A stretch of DNA of 38,263 nt from Flavobacteriales bacterium (GTDB taxonomy: Bacteria; Bacteroidota; Bacteroidia; Flavobacteriales; Weeksellaceae): the NCBI GenBank assembly GCA_900770875.1, contig CAAGLV010000049.1, forward strand, positions 1 through 38,263, written 5' to 3'. The translations under genes were made by a program, and so were the position numbers. Below, piece after piece: positions 23,844 to 33,119 of the stretch. The first letter of the stretch is position 1, and each line of letters starts with the position of its first letter. A model generated the notes under the pieces. It was not told where the DNA came from. It ran no database searches and saw only the letters and a list, made by a program, of their open reading frames with translations.

Positions 23844-24935
23844 ATGAAAAAAATATTATTTGCCGCTGCTATTTTCTCAACAATTATAGCTTGTAAAAAA
23901 GAAGCTAAACAAGATGTTATTAAAAACGAAGCAGGACAAGAACTTATCGTTACCGAAAAAGGAGATACAATTGTAAAATCTGCTACAGCAAACGATTCTG
24001 TTACTGCATCTACAACCGATTCTATCGCTACAACTGCAGCAGTAAAACCAACTGCAATACAAAAAAATGCAGAAGATAAATACGATTTTAGATACAACTT
24101 ACAAGTTGGTAAATCATACCCAATTACCTTAAAAGTAAAAGGAAGTCAATCCGCTACAGATGGAACACAATCCATGAAAATGGCATCAGAAAGTAGTAAA
24201 ACAATCGAGTATACTGTAAAAGATTTTACAAATGGTGTTTATACTTTAGAAGTAAAATCGAAACAATATAGCGAGAAAATGACCGATCCATCAGGACAAT
24301 CAATTTCATACGATACCAATAAAGCAAAACCAAAAGAAAAAGATATTGCATTTACATGGAGCATCTATAAAGCTATGATTGGTAAAGTTTATACCTTAAA
24401 AATCGATCAACAAGGAAAAGTGGTTGGTGTTGAAGGATTAGATAAAATTCGTAAACAAATAGAATCTTCGGTAAAAGGACAATTATCGGCAGAAGAACAA
24501 AAATTTGTTTCGGAAATGCTTAAAGGATCATTAAATAAAGAAGTGATTTCGGCTCAGTTTGACGAAACGATGAATATTTTCCCTAAAAAAGCCTTAAAGT
24601 TAAAAGAATCGTGGACAGATTCTGACAACATTAACCAAGGACCAATGAAAGGAAAATCTAACCTAACACGCACGTTAGCAAGCGTAGATGCAAAAAACAC
24701 AAAAATTACCGTAAAAGGAACACAAAATTTAAGTGGTTCTGAAGCGCAAGAAGGTGTTAAAATGAGCGTAAACGCCAATGCAAACATCGATGGTACAATT
24801 TTAATTGACACCGAATCGGGTTGGATTAACAATGTAAATTTAACAAAAAAGGAAACGCTGAAACGTAGCATTGATGCCAATGGACAAAAACAAACCATGA
24901 CAGAAACTGTTACTACAACAACAGCAATAAATTAA
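23844..24935 (+). CDS. Lipoprotein, DUF6263-like
   Basis: The 363-residue protein starts MKKILFAAAIFSTIIACKKE, a lipoprotein signal with lipobox IIAC and acceptor C17. A Thr/Ser/Ala-rich linker follows to about residue 70. The mature domain starts YDFRYNLQVGKSYPITLKV and is rich in beta strands and repeated short charged segments. The pattern resembles the bacteroidotal DUF6263 family, though I cannot verify that. The function is unknown. It ends 5 bases before the DUF4834 gene, so it belongs to that operon, which includes a YfhO protein and a glycosyltransferase. Confidence 0.75.
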   Translation: MKKILFAAAIFSTIIACKKEAKQDVIKNEAGQELIVTEKGDTIVKSATANDSVTASTTDSIATTAAVKPTAIQKNAEDKYDFRYNLQVGKSYPITLKVKGSQSATDGTQSMKMASESSKTIEYTVKDFTNGVYTLEVKSKQYSEKMTDPSGQSISYDTNKAKPKEKDIAFTWSIYKAMIGKVYTLKIDQQGKVVGVEGLDKIRKQIESSVKGQLSAEEQKFVSEMLKGSLNKEVISAQFDETMNIFPKKALKLKESWTDSDNINQGPMKGKSNLTRTLASVDAKNTKITVKGTQNLSGSEAQEGVKMSVNANANIDGTILIDTESGWINNVNLTKKETLKRSIDANGQKQTMTETVTTTTAIN

Positions 24936-24940
24936 AACAT

Positions 24941-25195
24941 ATGAAAACAATTTTTTGGATTCTTATCTTAAGTATTATTTTCACGATCATTTTTCGTTTT
25001 GTACGCAAAATTTTAACGATTAAAAAAGCCATAAAAGAAGCAATTAATCAAGGACAACAATTTGGCGGACAACAACAAAATTACGAACAAGATTACCAGA
25101 CAAGAAATCAAAATAATATAACAGATAAATCAAAATACAACATTGAGGCAGAAACGATTGATTTCGAAATAATCGACGATAAACATGAAAAATAA
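24941..25195 (+). CDS. DUF4834 family small membrane protein
   Basis: The 84-residue protein has one N-terminal helix (TIFWILILSIIFTIIFRFV) and a hydrophilic tail rich in Gln and Asn (QQFGGQQQNYEQDYQ). It matches the short bacteroidotal DUF4834 family as I remember it, usually found directly before a YfhO gene. It overlaps the YfhO gene by 11 bases (25185-25195), which suggests translational coupling. The function is unknown. Confidence 0.85.
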   Translation: MKTIFWILILSIIFTIIFRFVRKILTIKKAIKEAINQGQQFGGQQQNYEQDYQTRNQNNITDKSKYNIEAETIDFEIIDDKHEK

Positions 25196-27821
25196 AAAGA
25201 ATTTACTCTACATCTTAGGTTCAATTATTTTCTTTGCGCTAGTCGCATTGATTTATTGTTCGCCGGTTTTATCAGGCAAAGCAATTGTACAACCCGATAT
25301 TATTAACTATCGCGGAAGTGCAGAAGAAATGTTAACATATCAAGACAAAACAGACGAACATGTTTATTGGTCGGATGCAATGTTTGGTGGTATGCCAACT
25401 TACCAAACAGGAGCACAATACGATTTCGATTTAATCAAAGGAATCGATAAAGTTATTCGATTCTTACCACGACCTGCTGATTATATCTTTTTATTATTTG
25501 GTGGATTTTTTATCCTAGGAATAACATTATTTAAAAACTGGAAATACGCCTTAACCGGATCGATATTTTTTGCAGTTGGGGCTTATTTCTTTATCATTAT
25601 CGCAGCAGGGCACAATGCTAAAGTACATACCATTGCATATTTTGCACCATTGGTTGCAGGTATCCTTTTATTGTACCGAAAAAAATACATCAGCGGCTTT
25701 GTACTTACCACATTATTTATGGGTTTACAACTACAAGCCAATCACATCCAAATGACATTTTATTTGTTTTTAGTGATGTTAATTTATGTTATTGTGCAAT
25801 TTATTAACGATTTAAAAACAAAACAACTTCCGGCATTCTTTAAAGCTTCGGCTTTAGCTGTTGCAGCCTGTGTAATTGCATTAGGATTAAACGCTTCGCG
25901 CTTATTGTCTACTTACGAATACAGTAAAGAAACTACTCGTGGAAAATCTGAAATGTCTTTATTAAAAACAAATACAGACGGATTAGACCATAGTTATATT
26001 ACACAATGGAGCTACGGTAAATTAGAAACTTTAAATCTTTTTATCCCTAATTTAATGGGTGGTTCTTCAGCTAGTTCAGAAGAAGATTTAAAAAACTATT
26101 ACGATAAATTACAAACAACTTATCAAGCTGTTGGCGATAACGAATTTAATCAACAAGTTTTTCAGGCATTAGCATCACAACCTCGTTCTACTTATTGGGG
26201 CGATCAGCCAGGAACTTCGGGACCAGCCTATCAAGGTGCTATTGTTGTATTCTTATTTATTTTAGGAATCTTTTTAGTGCGTGGTAAATTTGCTCCATAC
26301 AAATGGTGGTTATTATCGGCAACCATTTTAAGTGTACTTTTAGCTTGGGGAAAAAATTTCCCATTCTTAACCGATTTATTTATCGATTACTTCCCGATGT
26401 ACGATAAATTTAGAGCAGTTTCTTCGATTCTTGTTATGGCCGAATTAACAATGCCACTTTTAGCCATCATCACTTTATATTATTTTATCCAAGAAGATGA
26501 TGCTATCTATAAACAAAAAATGTTAATAACTGTTGGTGGAATTACATCGGCTGTTTTAATATTAATGTATGTTGCAGCAGGATCTATCTTCTCGTTTCAA
26601 TCCGAAGGCGATTCAGGTTTAACAGATCAATTTTTAAATTTAATTGGACAAGCTAATCCAAATGCAATTGGCTTTTGGCAAGGTATGTTAAAAGAATTAG
26701 ACGATGCTTTAATTGCCGATCGTATTGCACTTTTTAAAACCGATACATTACGCACATTAGTCTTTGTTCTTATTACAATTGGTTTATTGTATGCTTATAA
26801 CAAAAAATACATTAAAAACTACACTGTTGTTGTTTTAGCTATCGGAGCTTTAGCCTTAGCTGATGGATTAATCGTTGACAAAAGATATTTAAATCAAGAT
26901 AACTTTATATCTAAAACCATTGTTGATAATCCATTCCCAACAGAAATGTCGGTTCGATTAGAATCCGAAGCAAATGCTAATCAAAATGTGGCACAAATTG
27001 CGTATAAAGTTCCTATGAACAAAGCTTTATCAGATTTAGCAACTCAAGATCCTTCTCACTATCGTGTATACAACACCACACAAAGTACATTTAACGAAGC
27101 CGGAACATCTTTCTTCGTTAATTCGATTGGTGGATATCATGCAGCTAAATTGGGTAAATATCAAGATTTAATCGACATCTATTTTTCGGGTGACGAAAGA
27201 TTAAAGAAATATGGTATAGAAGACGAAAGTGGATTAATTAACGTGTTAAACATGTTAAATACCAAATACATTGTACACGGAAATGTACAAGATCCTAAAA
27301 TCGAACATAATCCAACTGCTTTTGGACCTGCTTGGTTAGTTGGCGATATAAAAACGGTTAATGATGCCAACGAAGAAATCTTAGCTTTAAATAATACATT
27401 TTTAGACGAACAAGCTGTTATCAACAATAAAGTAGCACAAAGTTTACCTAAAACATTAGCAAAAGATTCCACAGCAACAATTAAATTAACATCGTATTCG
27501 CCTACAAAATTAACGTATCAAACAAATTCTAAAACAGATCAATTAGCTGTATTCTCGGAGATTTATTATCCACATGGATGGAAAGCAACAATCGACGGAA
27601 AAGATGTTGATATCGTAAAAGCCAATTATATTTTACGTGCTTTACCTGTAGAAAAAGGACAACACGAAATTGTATTTACTTACGAACCACAAGTTGTAAA
27701 AACAGGAAATACAATTGTAATGGCATCTAATGTTTTATTTATTGTGCTTGTACTTGGAGGAATATTCTTAGGTTATAAGAATTGTAAAAAAGAAAAAGAT
27801 AATTTCGATTCGATTGCATAA
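25185..27821 (+). CDS. YfhO family multi-membrane protein, probable GT-C type glycosyltransferase
   Basis: The 878-residue protein has about 12 hydrophobic helices, mostly in its N-terminal 580 residues. A large soluble part follows, ending in a C-terminal region (FSEIYYPHGWKATIDGKDVD) and a final helix. The N-terminal segment with WSDAMFGGMPTYQTGAQYD and the conserved C-terminal YYPHGW motif are characteristic of the YfhO family. In Gram-positives YfhO-like proteins act in glycosylation of teichoic acids with a lipid-linked sugar donor. In this Gram-negative a role in adding sugars to surface glycan or lipid is inferred. It overlaps DUF4834 and is followed after 6 bases by a GT4 gene. Confidence 0.9.
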   Translation: MKNKKNLLYILGSIIFFALVALIYCSPVLSGKAIVQPDIINYRGSAEEMLTYQDKTDEHVYWSDAMFGGMPTYQTGAQYDFDLIKGIDKVIRFLPRPADYIFLLFGGFFILGITLFKNWKYALTGSIFFAVGAYFFIIIAAGHNAKVHTIAYFAPLVAGILLLYRKKYISGFVLTTLFMGLQLQANHIQMTFYLFLVMLIYVIVQFINDLKTKQLPAFFKASALAVAACVIALGLNASRLLSTYEYSKETTRGKSEMSLLKTNTDGLDHSYITQWSYGKLETLNLFIPNLMGGSSASSEEDLKNYYDKLQTTYQAVGDNEFNQQVFQALASQPRSTYWGDQPGTSGPAYQGAIVVFLFILGIFLVRGKFAPYKWWLLSATILSVLLAWGKNFPFLTDLFIDYFPMYDKFRAVSSILVMAELTMPLLAIITLYYFIQEDDAIYKQKMLITVGGITSAVLILMYVAAGSIFSFQSEGDSGLTDQFLNLIGQANPNAIGFWQGMLKELDDALIADRIALFKTDTLRTLVFVLITIGLLYAYNKKYIKNYTVVVLAIGALALADGLIVDKRYLNQDNFISKTIVDNPFPTEMSVRLESEANANQNVAQIAYKVPMNKALSDLATQDPSHYRVYNTTQSTFNEAGTSFFVNSIGGYHAAKLGKYQDLIDIYFSGDERLKKYGIEDESGLINVLNMLNTKYIVHGNVQDPKIEHNPTAFGPAWLVGDIKTVNDANEEILALNNTFLDEQAVINNKVAQSLPKTLAKDSTATIKLTSYSPTKLTYQTNSKTDQLAVFSEIYYPHGWKATIDGKDVDIVKANYILRALPVEKGQHEIVFTYEPQVVKTGNTIVMASNVLFIVLVLGGIFLGYKNCKKEKDNFDSIA

Positions 27822-27827
27822 TCAGAA

Positions 27828-29120
27828 ATGAAAAAAATATTAATTATCACCTATTACTGGCCTCCTGCGGGAGGCCCTGGTGTACAAAGATGGTTGAAGT
27901 TTACAAAATATTTACCCGATTTTGGATACGAGCCACATGTTTATATTCCGGCAAATCCGTCATATCCCATTTTAGACGAAACCTTAGCCAAGGATATAAA
28001 TCCCAAAGTTAAAATCATTAAAAATCAAATTTGGGAACCTTATCAAATTGCCGAAAAATTAAATCCTAAAAATAAATCGTACAAAGGAGGACATTTCGAA
28101 AAGAAAGAATCACAATCTTTTATGTCGAAACTTTCGGTATTTATTCGCGGAAATTTCTTTATACCAGATGCACGCAAATTTTGGATAAAACCATCGATCC
28201 AATTCTTAAAAAACTATTTAGAAAAAGAAGGAATTGATACTATTGTTACATCTGGTCCACCACACAGCATGCACCTAATTGGATTAGGTTTAAAAGAAAT
28301 AAAACCTAATGTAAAATGGATTGCCGATTTTCGCGATCCATGGACACAAATTAGTTACCACAAAGAATTAAAGCTAACTTCTTGGGCTACTAATAAACAC
28401 GAAGCATTAGAGCAAGAAGTAATGACGAAAGCTAATTTAGTTTTAGCAACAAGTTATACCGATGGCGAAAACTTTAAACAAATTGGTGCTAAAAATGTAG
28501 AAGTAATCACCAATGGTTTTGAGGAAGTAAAAAAAGAAACTGAAAAAGATCAAGAGTACTTTCATATCACCTATTCAGGAGGCTTAGAAATGCTTCGTAA
28601 TCCATTTTCTTTATGGAAAGCTATTGGTGAATTAATCAATAACAATACATCGTTTAAAAACGATTTAAAGCTTAATTTTTACGGCTCGTTGGCCGAAGAT
28701 GTTAAGCAAACAATTTGCGATCAAAAGTTAGAACAAAATCTTGTGGTACATGGTTATGTTTCGCATCAAGAAGCATTAAATGCCATTAATCAAGCCAATA
28801 TTTTAGTTTTAACTAATTTTGATAATGTAGCATCAAAAGGAATTATACCAGGAAAACTGTTCGAATACATGGCCACAAATAATCCTATTTTAGCTATTGG
28901 GCCAAACGATGCAGATGTACAACGTATTCTACAACAAACCAATGCAGGTGCATACTATAATCATCAAGAAGTTGAAGCGATTAAAACATATATATTAAAA
29001 ATTTACAACCAATGGTTAGCCAATCCAAATCAGCAATTTGAAACAAATACCATCGAGGTTGAAAAGTTTAATCGTAAAAATCTGACCAATCATTTAGCAC
29101 AAATAATTAAAACCTTATAA
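27828..29120 (+). CDS. Glycosyltransferase family 4 protein
   Basis: The 430-residue protein starts MKKILIITYYWPPAGGPGVQ, the GT-B fold start of the GT4 family. The C-terminal half shows VVHGYVSHQEALNAINQANI, followed by IIPGKLFEYMATNNPILAIG (the nucleotide-sugar-binding E-x7-E-like region). It is a soluble enzyme that transfers a sugar from a nucleotide donor to an acceptor, probably on the cytoplasmic side of the membrane. The sugar and acceptor are unknown. It is the last gene of the lipoprotein-DUF4834-YfhO cluster, 6 bases after YfhO. Confidence 0.92.
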   Translation: MKKILIITYYWPPAGGPGVQRWLKFTKYLPDFGYEPHVYIPANPSYPILDETLAKDINPKVKIIKNQIWEPYQIAEKLNPKNKSYKGGHFEKKESQSFMSKLSVFIRGNFFIPDARKFWIKPSIQFLKNYLEKEGIDTIVTSGPPHSMHLIGLGLKEIKPNVKWIADFRDPWTQISYHKELKLTSWATNKHEALEQEVMTKANLVLATSYTDGENFKQIGAKNVEVITNGFEEVKKETEKDQEYFHITYSGGLEMLRNPFSLWKAIGELINNNTSFKNDLKLNFYGSLAEDVKQTICDQKLEQNLVVHGYVSHQEALNAINQANILVLTNFDNVASKGIIPGKLFEYMATNNPILAIGPNDADVQRILQQTNAGAYYNHQEVEAIKTYILKIYNQWLANPNQQFETNTIEVEKFNRKNLTNHLAQIIKTL

Positions 29121-29124
29121 TAGC

Positions 29125-29153
29125 AAGTCCTTCCTTAAACGAAGGACTTTTTT
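29125..29153 (+). terminator. Rho-independent terminator after the GT4 gene
   Basis: The stem AAGTCCTTC (29125-29133) pairs with GAAGGACTT (29141-29149) around a 7-nt loop, then a T run. Confidence 0.9.
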
Positions 29154-29163
29154 ATTCATATAA

Positions 29164-29187
29164 TTAGTTGTATTTTAATACAATTAA
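29164..29187. repeat. Near-palindrome upstream of the T9SS cargo gene
   Basis: TTGTATT (29168-29174) and AATACAA (29177-29183) are perfect inverted arms around TT, flanked by TTA on the left and TAA on the right after one G/T non-pair. It lies 10 bases before the ATG at 29197 and could be an operator or a leader structure. Confidence 0.5.
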
Positions 29188-29196
29188 ACACGAATT

Positions 29197-30114
29197 ATGA
29201 ATAAAAAAATTCACTTTTTATTTGGGCTTTTAATGGCACAAAGTCTCGTTTTTGGACAAGAAAATATTTCTTTCGAACAAACAGAAGGTTATACTTTAGG
29301 AACACTTAATACTCAAAATGGCTGGGAAATTACAGATAATTCGGGCGAATTTTTAACGAATCAAATCGTTACAAACGAACAAGCTAGCGATGGTGTTTAC
29401 GCTTTTAAAAATGGACATCAAACCGAATACAGTGCGCAATGGTTTCCTATTTTTGGAGCAAGTAAAACATTTGTATCTCCTTATCAATACAACAATTTTA
29501 CGATTTCGTACGATGTGTTTATCACGCAAAGAAATGGCGCTGATTTCGAGTTTAATCTATTTGGTATTGATGCAAATAATACGTTTGTTCCGGTAGCCGG
29601 TATAGGATTAGAAAATCGCGGATATGTATATGTAACTACAAGCGTTGATTACGATTTTGAATATGCTGATGCTGCTGCAAATTATGCTTTAAACACTTGG
29701 CATAATATAAAAATAGAAGTTAATACAGATCAAATTAAATATTATTTTAATCATCAATTAATTTATACAACAACTAATTTTTCGCAAACCGAAATTAAAG
29801 GATTAACGATGTTACATAACAATTACGGTGGTAATGCCTATTACGATAATTTTAAGATTAACGAAGAAATACTTGCTACAACAGATCTTGGTTATAATCA
29901 ATTGGTATTAACACCTAATCCTGTAAAAGAGCAATTAAATATAAAATTTAATGCAGATATTAAAACCATCGAAATTATCGATTTAACAGGAAAAATAGTA
30001 GCAATTAATAAACAAAGTACGATTAATTTAAAGCATTTATCAAAAGGAAGTTATCTTGCTAAAATCACCTTAAAGGACGGTAATATAATTACCCGAAAGT
30101 TTATCAAAAACTAA
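29197..30114 (+). CDS. Secreted protein with C-terminal T9SS type A sorting domain
   Basis: The 305-residue protein has a signal peptide (MNKKIHFLFGLLMAQSLVFG) and a middle part of about 200 residues that is likely a jelly-roll/LamG-like beta domain (aromatic strands such as YDVFITQRNGADFEFNLFG, NTWHNIKIEV and MLHNNYGGNAYYDNFKI). The C-terminal domain of about 70 residues is the T9SS type A sorting signal: LTPNPVKEQLNIKF, IEIIDLTGKIV and LKDGNIITRKFIKN. This signal directs export by the type 9 secretion system and removal by PorU. The binding target is unknown. Confidence 0.93.
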   Translation: MNKKIHFLFGLLMAQSLVFGQENISFEQTEGYTLGTLNTQNGWEITDNSGEFLTNQIVTNEQASDGVYAFKNGHQTEYSAQWFPIFGASKTFVSPYQYNNFTISYDVFITQRNGADFEFNLFGIDANNTFVPVAGIGLENRGYVYVTTSVDYDFEYADAAANYALNTWHNIKIEVNTDQIKYYFNHQLIYTTTNFSQTEIKGLTMLHNNYGGNAYYDNFKINEEILATTDLGYNQLVLTPNPVKEQLNIKFNADIKTIEIIDLTGKIVAINKQSTINLKHLSKGSYLAKITLKDGNIITRKFIKN

Positions 30115-30127
30115 ATTTTTAAAATAA

Positions 30128-30155
30128 AAAAAGGACTCCAATTGGAGTCCTTTTT
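30128..30155. terminator. Bidirectional terminator between the T9SS gene and rplQ
   Basis: The arms AAAAAGGACTCC (30128-30139) and GGAGTCCTTTTT (30144-30155) form a perfect palindrome around AATT. It ends both converging transcripts, including the long ribosomal protein operon. Confidence 0.93.
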
Positions 30156-30175
30156 CGTATCTATAATCTAAAAGA

Positions 30176-30655
30176 TTAAGCTTCTTCAGTAGCTTCTGGA
30201 GTTTCAGTAGCTGGTGCTTCTTCAACTGTTTCAGTAGCTTTTTTACGTCCACGACGTGTAGTTGCTTTTTTCTCAACTTTCGCGTTAGTGTAGATATCAT
30301 TGAAATCTACTAACTCGATCATAGCCATATCAGCGCTATCTCCTAAACGGAAACCAGTCTTGATGATACGAGTGTATCCACCTGGACGGTTAGCGATTTT
30401 TGGAGCAACAGTTCTGAATAATTCAGTAACGGCTTCTTTATTTTGTAAGTAAGAGAAAACAACACGACGATTATTAGTATCGTCAGTTTTTGATTTCGTT
30501 AATAAAGGCTCGATGTATCTTTGTAAAGCCTTAGCTTTAGCTACAGTTGTGTTAATTCTCTTGTGAGTAATTAACGAGATAGCTAAGTTAGATAATAAAG
30601 CTCTTCTATGAGAGGCAGTTCTACCTAAATGGTTTATTTTTTTTCCGTGTCTCAT
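30176..30655 (-). CDS. rplQ: 50S ribosomal protein L17
   Basis: The 159-residue protein starts MRHGKKINHLGRTASHRRAL, the standard L17 start. About 115 residues form the L17 core. A C-terminal extension of about 40 residues is lysine-rich and then Glu/Ala/Thr-rich (ATETVEEAPATETPEATEEA), which I take to be typical of the phylum. It is the last gene of the spc/alpha block, 10 bases after rpoA, and is followed by the palindromic terminator. Confidence 0.98.
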   Translation of the reverse strand: MRHGKKINHLGRTASHRRALLSNLAISLITHKRINTTVAKAKALQRYIEPLLTKSKTDDTNNRRVVFSYLQNKEAVTELFRTVAPKIANRPGGYTRIIKTGFRLGDSADMAMIELVDFNDIYTNAKVEKKATTRRGRKKATETVEEAPATETPEATEEA

Positions 30656-30665
30656 TGTAATAATA

Positions 30666-31658
30666 TTATTCTACGTCTAACTTATATTTTACGATGTCCA
30701 TACCAAAGTTTAACCCTTTGCTATCAACTAATTCTTCTAACTCAGTAAGAGATTTCTTACCAAAGTTTCTGAATTTCATTAAGTCAGACTTAGCGAAAGA
30801 AACTAATTCGCCTAAAGTTTCAACTTCAGCTGCTTTTAAACAATTTAATGCTCTAACTGATAAATCCATATCAACCAATTTAGTTTTTAATAATTGGCGC
30901 ATATGTAAAGCTTCCTCATCGTAAGTCTCCCCAGATGCTACTTCTTCTGCTTCAAGAGTGATTCTTTCATCAGAGAATAACATAAAGTGGTGAATTAAAA
31001 TTTTAGCTGCTTCTGTTAAAGCATCTTGTGGAGTTATAGAACCATCAGTAGTAATTTCAAAAACTAATTTTTCGTAATCAGTTTTTTGTTCTACACGATA
31101 GTTTTCAATTGCATATTTTACATTCTTTATCGGAGTGTAAATTGAATCAATTGCTATAGTACCAATTGGCGCAGAAGCCTTTTTATTCTCTTCAGCTGGT
31201 ACGTATCCTCTACCTTTCTCAATTGTGAAAGTGATTGTCAAATTCACTTTTGAATCTAAGTTAGCGATTACTAATTCAGGGTTTAAAACTTGGAATCCAG
31301 AAATAAACTTCCCTAAATCACCTGCTGTTAATTGATCTTGCCCTGAGATAGTAGCAGTTACAGTTTCAGCATCTGATTCATCAATTTGTTTCTTAAAACG
31401 AACCTTTTTCAGATTTAAAATGATCTCTGTAACATCTTCCACTACCCCTGGAATTGTTGAAAACTCGTGCTCTACTCCTTCAATTTTAATTGAAGTAATT
31501 GCGAAACCTTCTAATGAAGAAAGTAATACTCTACGAAGAGCATTTCCAACAGTAATCCCGTAACCTGGCTCTAATGGACGGAATTCAAATTGTCCAAAGT
31601 TAGAATCAGATTCTACTAAGATTACCTTGTCAGGTTTGATGAAATTTAAAATAGTCAT
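30666..31658 (-). CDS. rpoA: DNA-directed RNA polymerase subunit alpha
   Basis: The alpha subunit directs assembly of RNA polymerase and binds upstream promoter DNA. The 330-residue protein has the N-terminal domain (to about 230) with GNALRRVLLSSLEG, and a C-terminal DNA-binding domain (about 250-320) with RALNCLKAAEVETLGELV and KKSLTELEELVDSKGLNFG. It sits between rpsD and rplQ as usual. Confidence 0.98.
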   Translation of the reverse strand: MTILNFIKPDKVILVESDSNFGQFEFRPLEPGYGITVGNALRRVLLSSLEGFAITSIKIEGVEHEFSTIPGVVEDVTEIILNLKKVRFKKQIDESDAETVTATISGQDQLTAGDLGKFISGFQVLNPELVIANLDSKVNLTITFTIEKGRGYVPAEENKKASAPIGTIAIDSIYTPIKNVKYAIENYRVEQKTDYEKLVFEITTDGSITPQDALTEAAKILIHHFMLFSDERITLEAEEVASGETYDEEALHMRQLLKTKLVDMDLSVRALNCLKAAEVETLGELVSFAKSDLMKFRNFGKKSLTELEELVDSKGLNFGMDIVKYKLDVE

Positions 31659-31680
31659 TTTATTAGTCTGATTTTAAGGT

Positions 31681-32283
31681 TTATTTAGAATATAACTCGA
31701 CGATTAATTGCTCTTTAATATCTTCTGGGATTTGAACTCTTTCTGGAGCTTTAGTGAAAGTTCCTGATAATTGCTCATCATTCCAAACTAACCAATCATA
31801 CTCACGACGTGCGTGTAAAGAGTTAGTAATAGGTGTTAAAGATTTAGATTTTTCTCTAACAGCAATAACGTCACCAGCTTTTAATTGGTAAGATGGGATG
31901 TTTACTACTTCTCCGTTAACTGTAACGTGTTTGTGAGAAACTAATTGACGAGCAAAAGCACGAGAATTAGCAATACCTAAACGGTAAACTACATTGTCTA
32001 AACGAGACTCACATAATTGTAATAAAACTTCACCAGTAATACCTTTAGAAGCGTTTGCTTTTTTGTATAAATTAGAGAATTGACGCTCTAAGATTCCGTA
32101 TGTATATTTAGCTTTTTGCTTTTCTGCTAATTGGATAGCGTACTCAGATTTTTTAGCTCTTCTTTTGTTTGGCCCGTGTTGCCCTGGAGCATATTTCTTT
32201 TTTTCAAAAGATTTATCATCACCGAAAATTGGCGCTCCAAATTTTCTTGCGATTTTAGTTTTTGGTCCTGTATATCTTGCCAT
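31681..32283 (-). CDS. rpsD: 30S ribosomal protein S4, zinc-free form
   Basis: S4 starts 30S assembly and, in other bacteria, represses its own operon. The 200-residue protein starts MARYTGPKTKIARKFGAPIF and carries the S4 RNA-binding domain (ESRLDNVVYRLGIANSRAFARQLVSHKHVTVNGEVVNIPSY). The N-terminal Cys cluster of the C+ form is absent. It lies between rpsK and rpoA, with a 45-base gap to rpsK. Confidence 0.98.
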   Translation of the reverse strand: MARYTGPKTKIARKFGAPIFGDDKSFEKKKYAPGQHGPNKRRAKKSEYAIQLAEKQKAKYTYGILERQFSNLYKKANASKGITGEVLLQLCESRLDNVVYRLGIANSRAFARQLVSHKHVTVNGEVVNIPSYQLKAGDVIAVREKSKSLTPITNSLHARREYDWLVWNDEQLSGTFTKAPERVQIPEDIKEQLIVELYSK

Positions 32284-32328
32284 GATTTATTCTATTATAA
32301 AATTAATTGTTAAATAAAGAAAAATAAA

Positions 32329-32718
32329 TTATACTCTTCTCTTTTTAGGAGGACGACATCCATTGTGTGGTAATGGAGTAACGTCTACGATTTCAGAAAC
32401 TTCAATCCCTCCGTTGTGAATAGTTCTAATAGCAGACTCACGACCTTGACCTGGTCCTTTAACAAATACTTTTACTCTTCTTAATCCAGCTTCGTAAGCA
32501 ACAGAAGTCGCATCTTGAGCAGCAACTTGAGCAGCGTAAGGAGTGTTCTTTTTAGATCCACGGAATCCCATTTTACCTGCTGAAGACCAAGAAATTACTT
32601 CACCGTTTTTGTTAGTTAAAGTAACGATAACATTATTAAACGATGCTTGAATATGAGCTTGTCCAGTAGCCTCAACAACTACTTTTCTTTTCTTAACTAC
32701 TTTTTGATTTTTTGCCAT
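32329..32718 (-). CDS. rpsK: 30S ribosomal protein S11
   Basis: The 129-residue protein shows the S11 motifs HIQASFNNVIVTLTN, SSAGKMGFRGSKKNTPYAAQ, VKGPGQGRESAIRTI and the C-terminal PLPHNGCRPPKKRRV. It forms part of the platform of the 30S subunit. It follows rpsM after 11 bases. Confidence 0.98.
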   Translation of the reverse strand: MAKNQKVVKKRKVVVEATGQAHIQASFNNVIVTLTNKNGEVISWSSAGKMGFRGSKKNTPYAAQVAAQDATSVAYEAGLRRVKVFVKGPGQGRESAIRTIHNGGIEVSEIVDVTPLPHNGCRPPKKRRV

Positions 32719-32729
32719 GATCCTATTTA

Positions 32730-33107
32730 TTATTTAGTGGCTTTTTTCTTGTTAGCAACTGTTTTCTTTTTACCTTTTCTAGTACGTGAGTTATTTTTAG
32801 TTCTTTGCCCACGTAATGGTAAACCTAATCTGTGACGAATACCTCTTTGACATCCGATATCCATTAAACGTTTGATGTTTAATTGGATTTCTGAACGTAA
32901 TTCACCTTCAACTGTGATGTTGTCGTTGATTGACGCACGGATTGCATTGATCTCTTCGTCAGACCATTCGCTAACTTTTTTATCTTCTGAGATGTTGTTC
33001 TCAGCTAAAATCTTAGAAGCTGTACTTCTACCGATACCGTAAATGTATGTAAGTCCGATTACCCCTCTTTTGTATTTAGGTAAATCTACACCTGAAATTC
33101 TTGCCAT
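32730..33107 (-). CDS. rpsM: 30S ribosomal protein S13
   Basis: The 125-residue protein starts MARISGVDLPKYKRGVIGLT and contains YIYGIGRSTASKIL, RGIRHRLGLPLRGQRTKNN and a basic Lys-rich tail longer by several residues than in E. coli. S13 contacts the 50S subunit and tRNA in the 30S head. It follows rpmJ after 12 bases. Confidence 0.98.
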   Translation of the reverse strand: MARISGVDLPKYKRGVIGLTYIYGIGRSTASKILAENNISEDKKVSEWSDEEINAIRASINDNITVEGELRSEIQLNIKRLMDIGCQRGIRHRLGLPLRGQRTKNNSRTRKGKKKTVANKKKATK

Positions 33108-33119
33108 AATTCTAAATAA

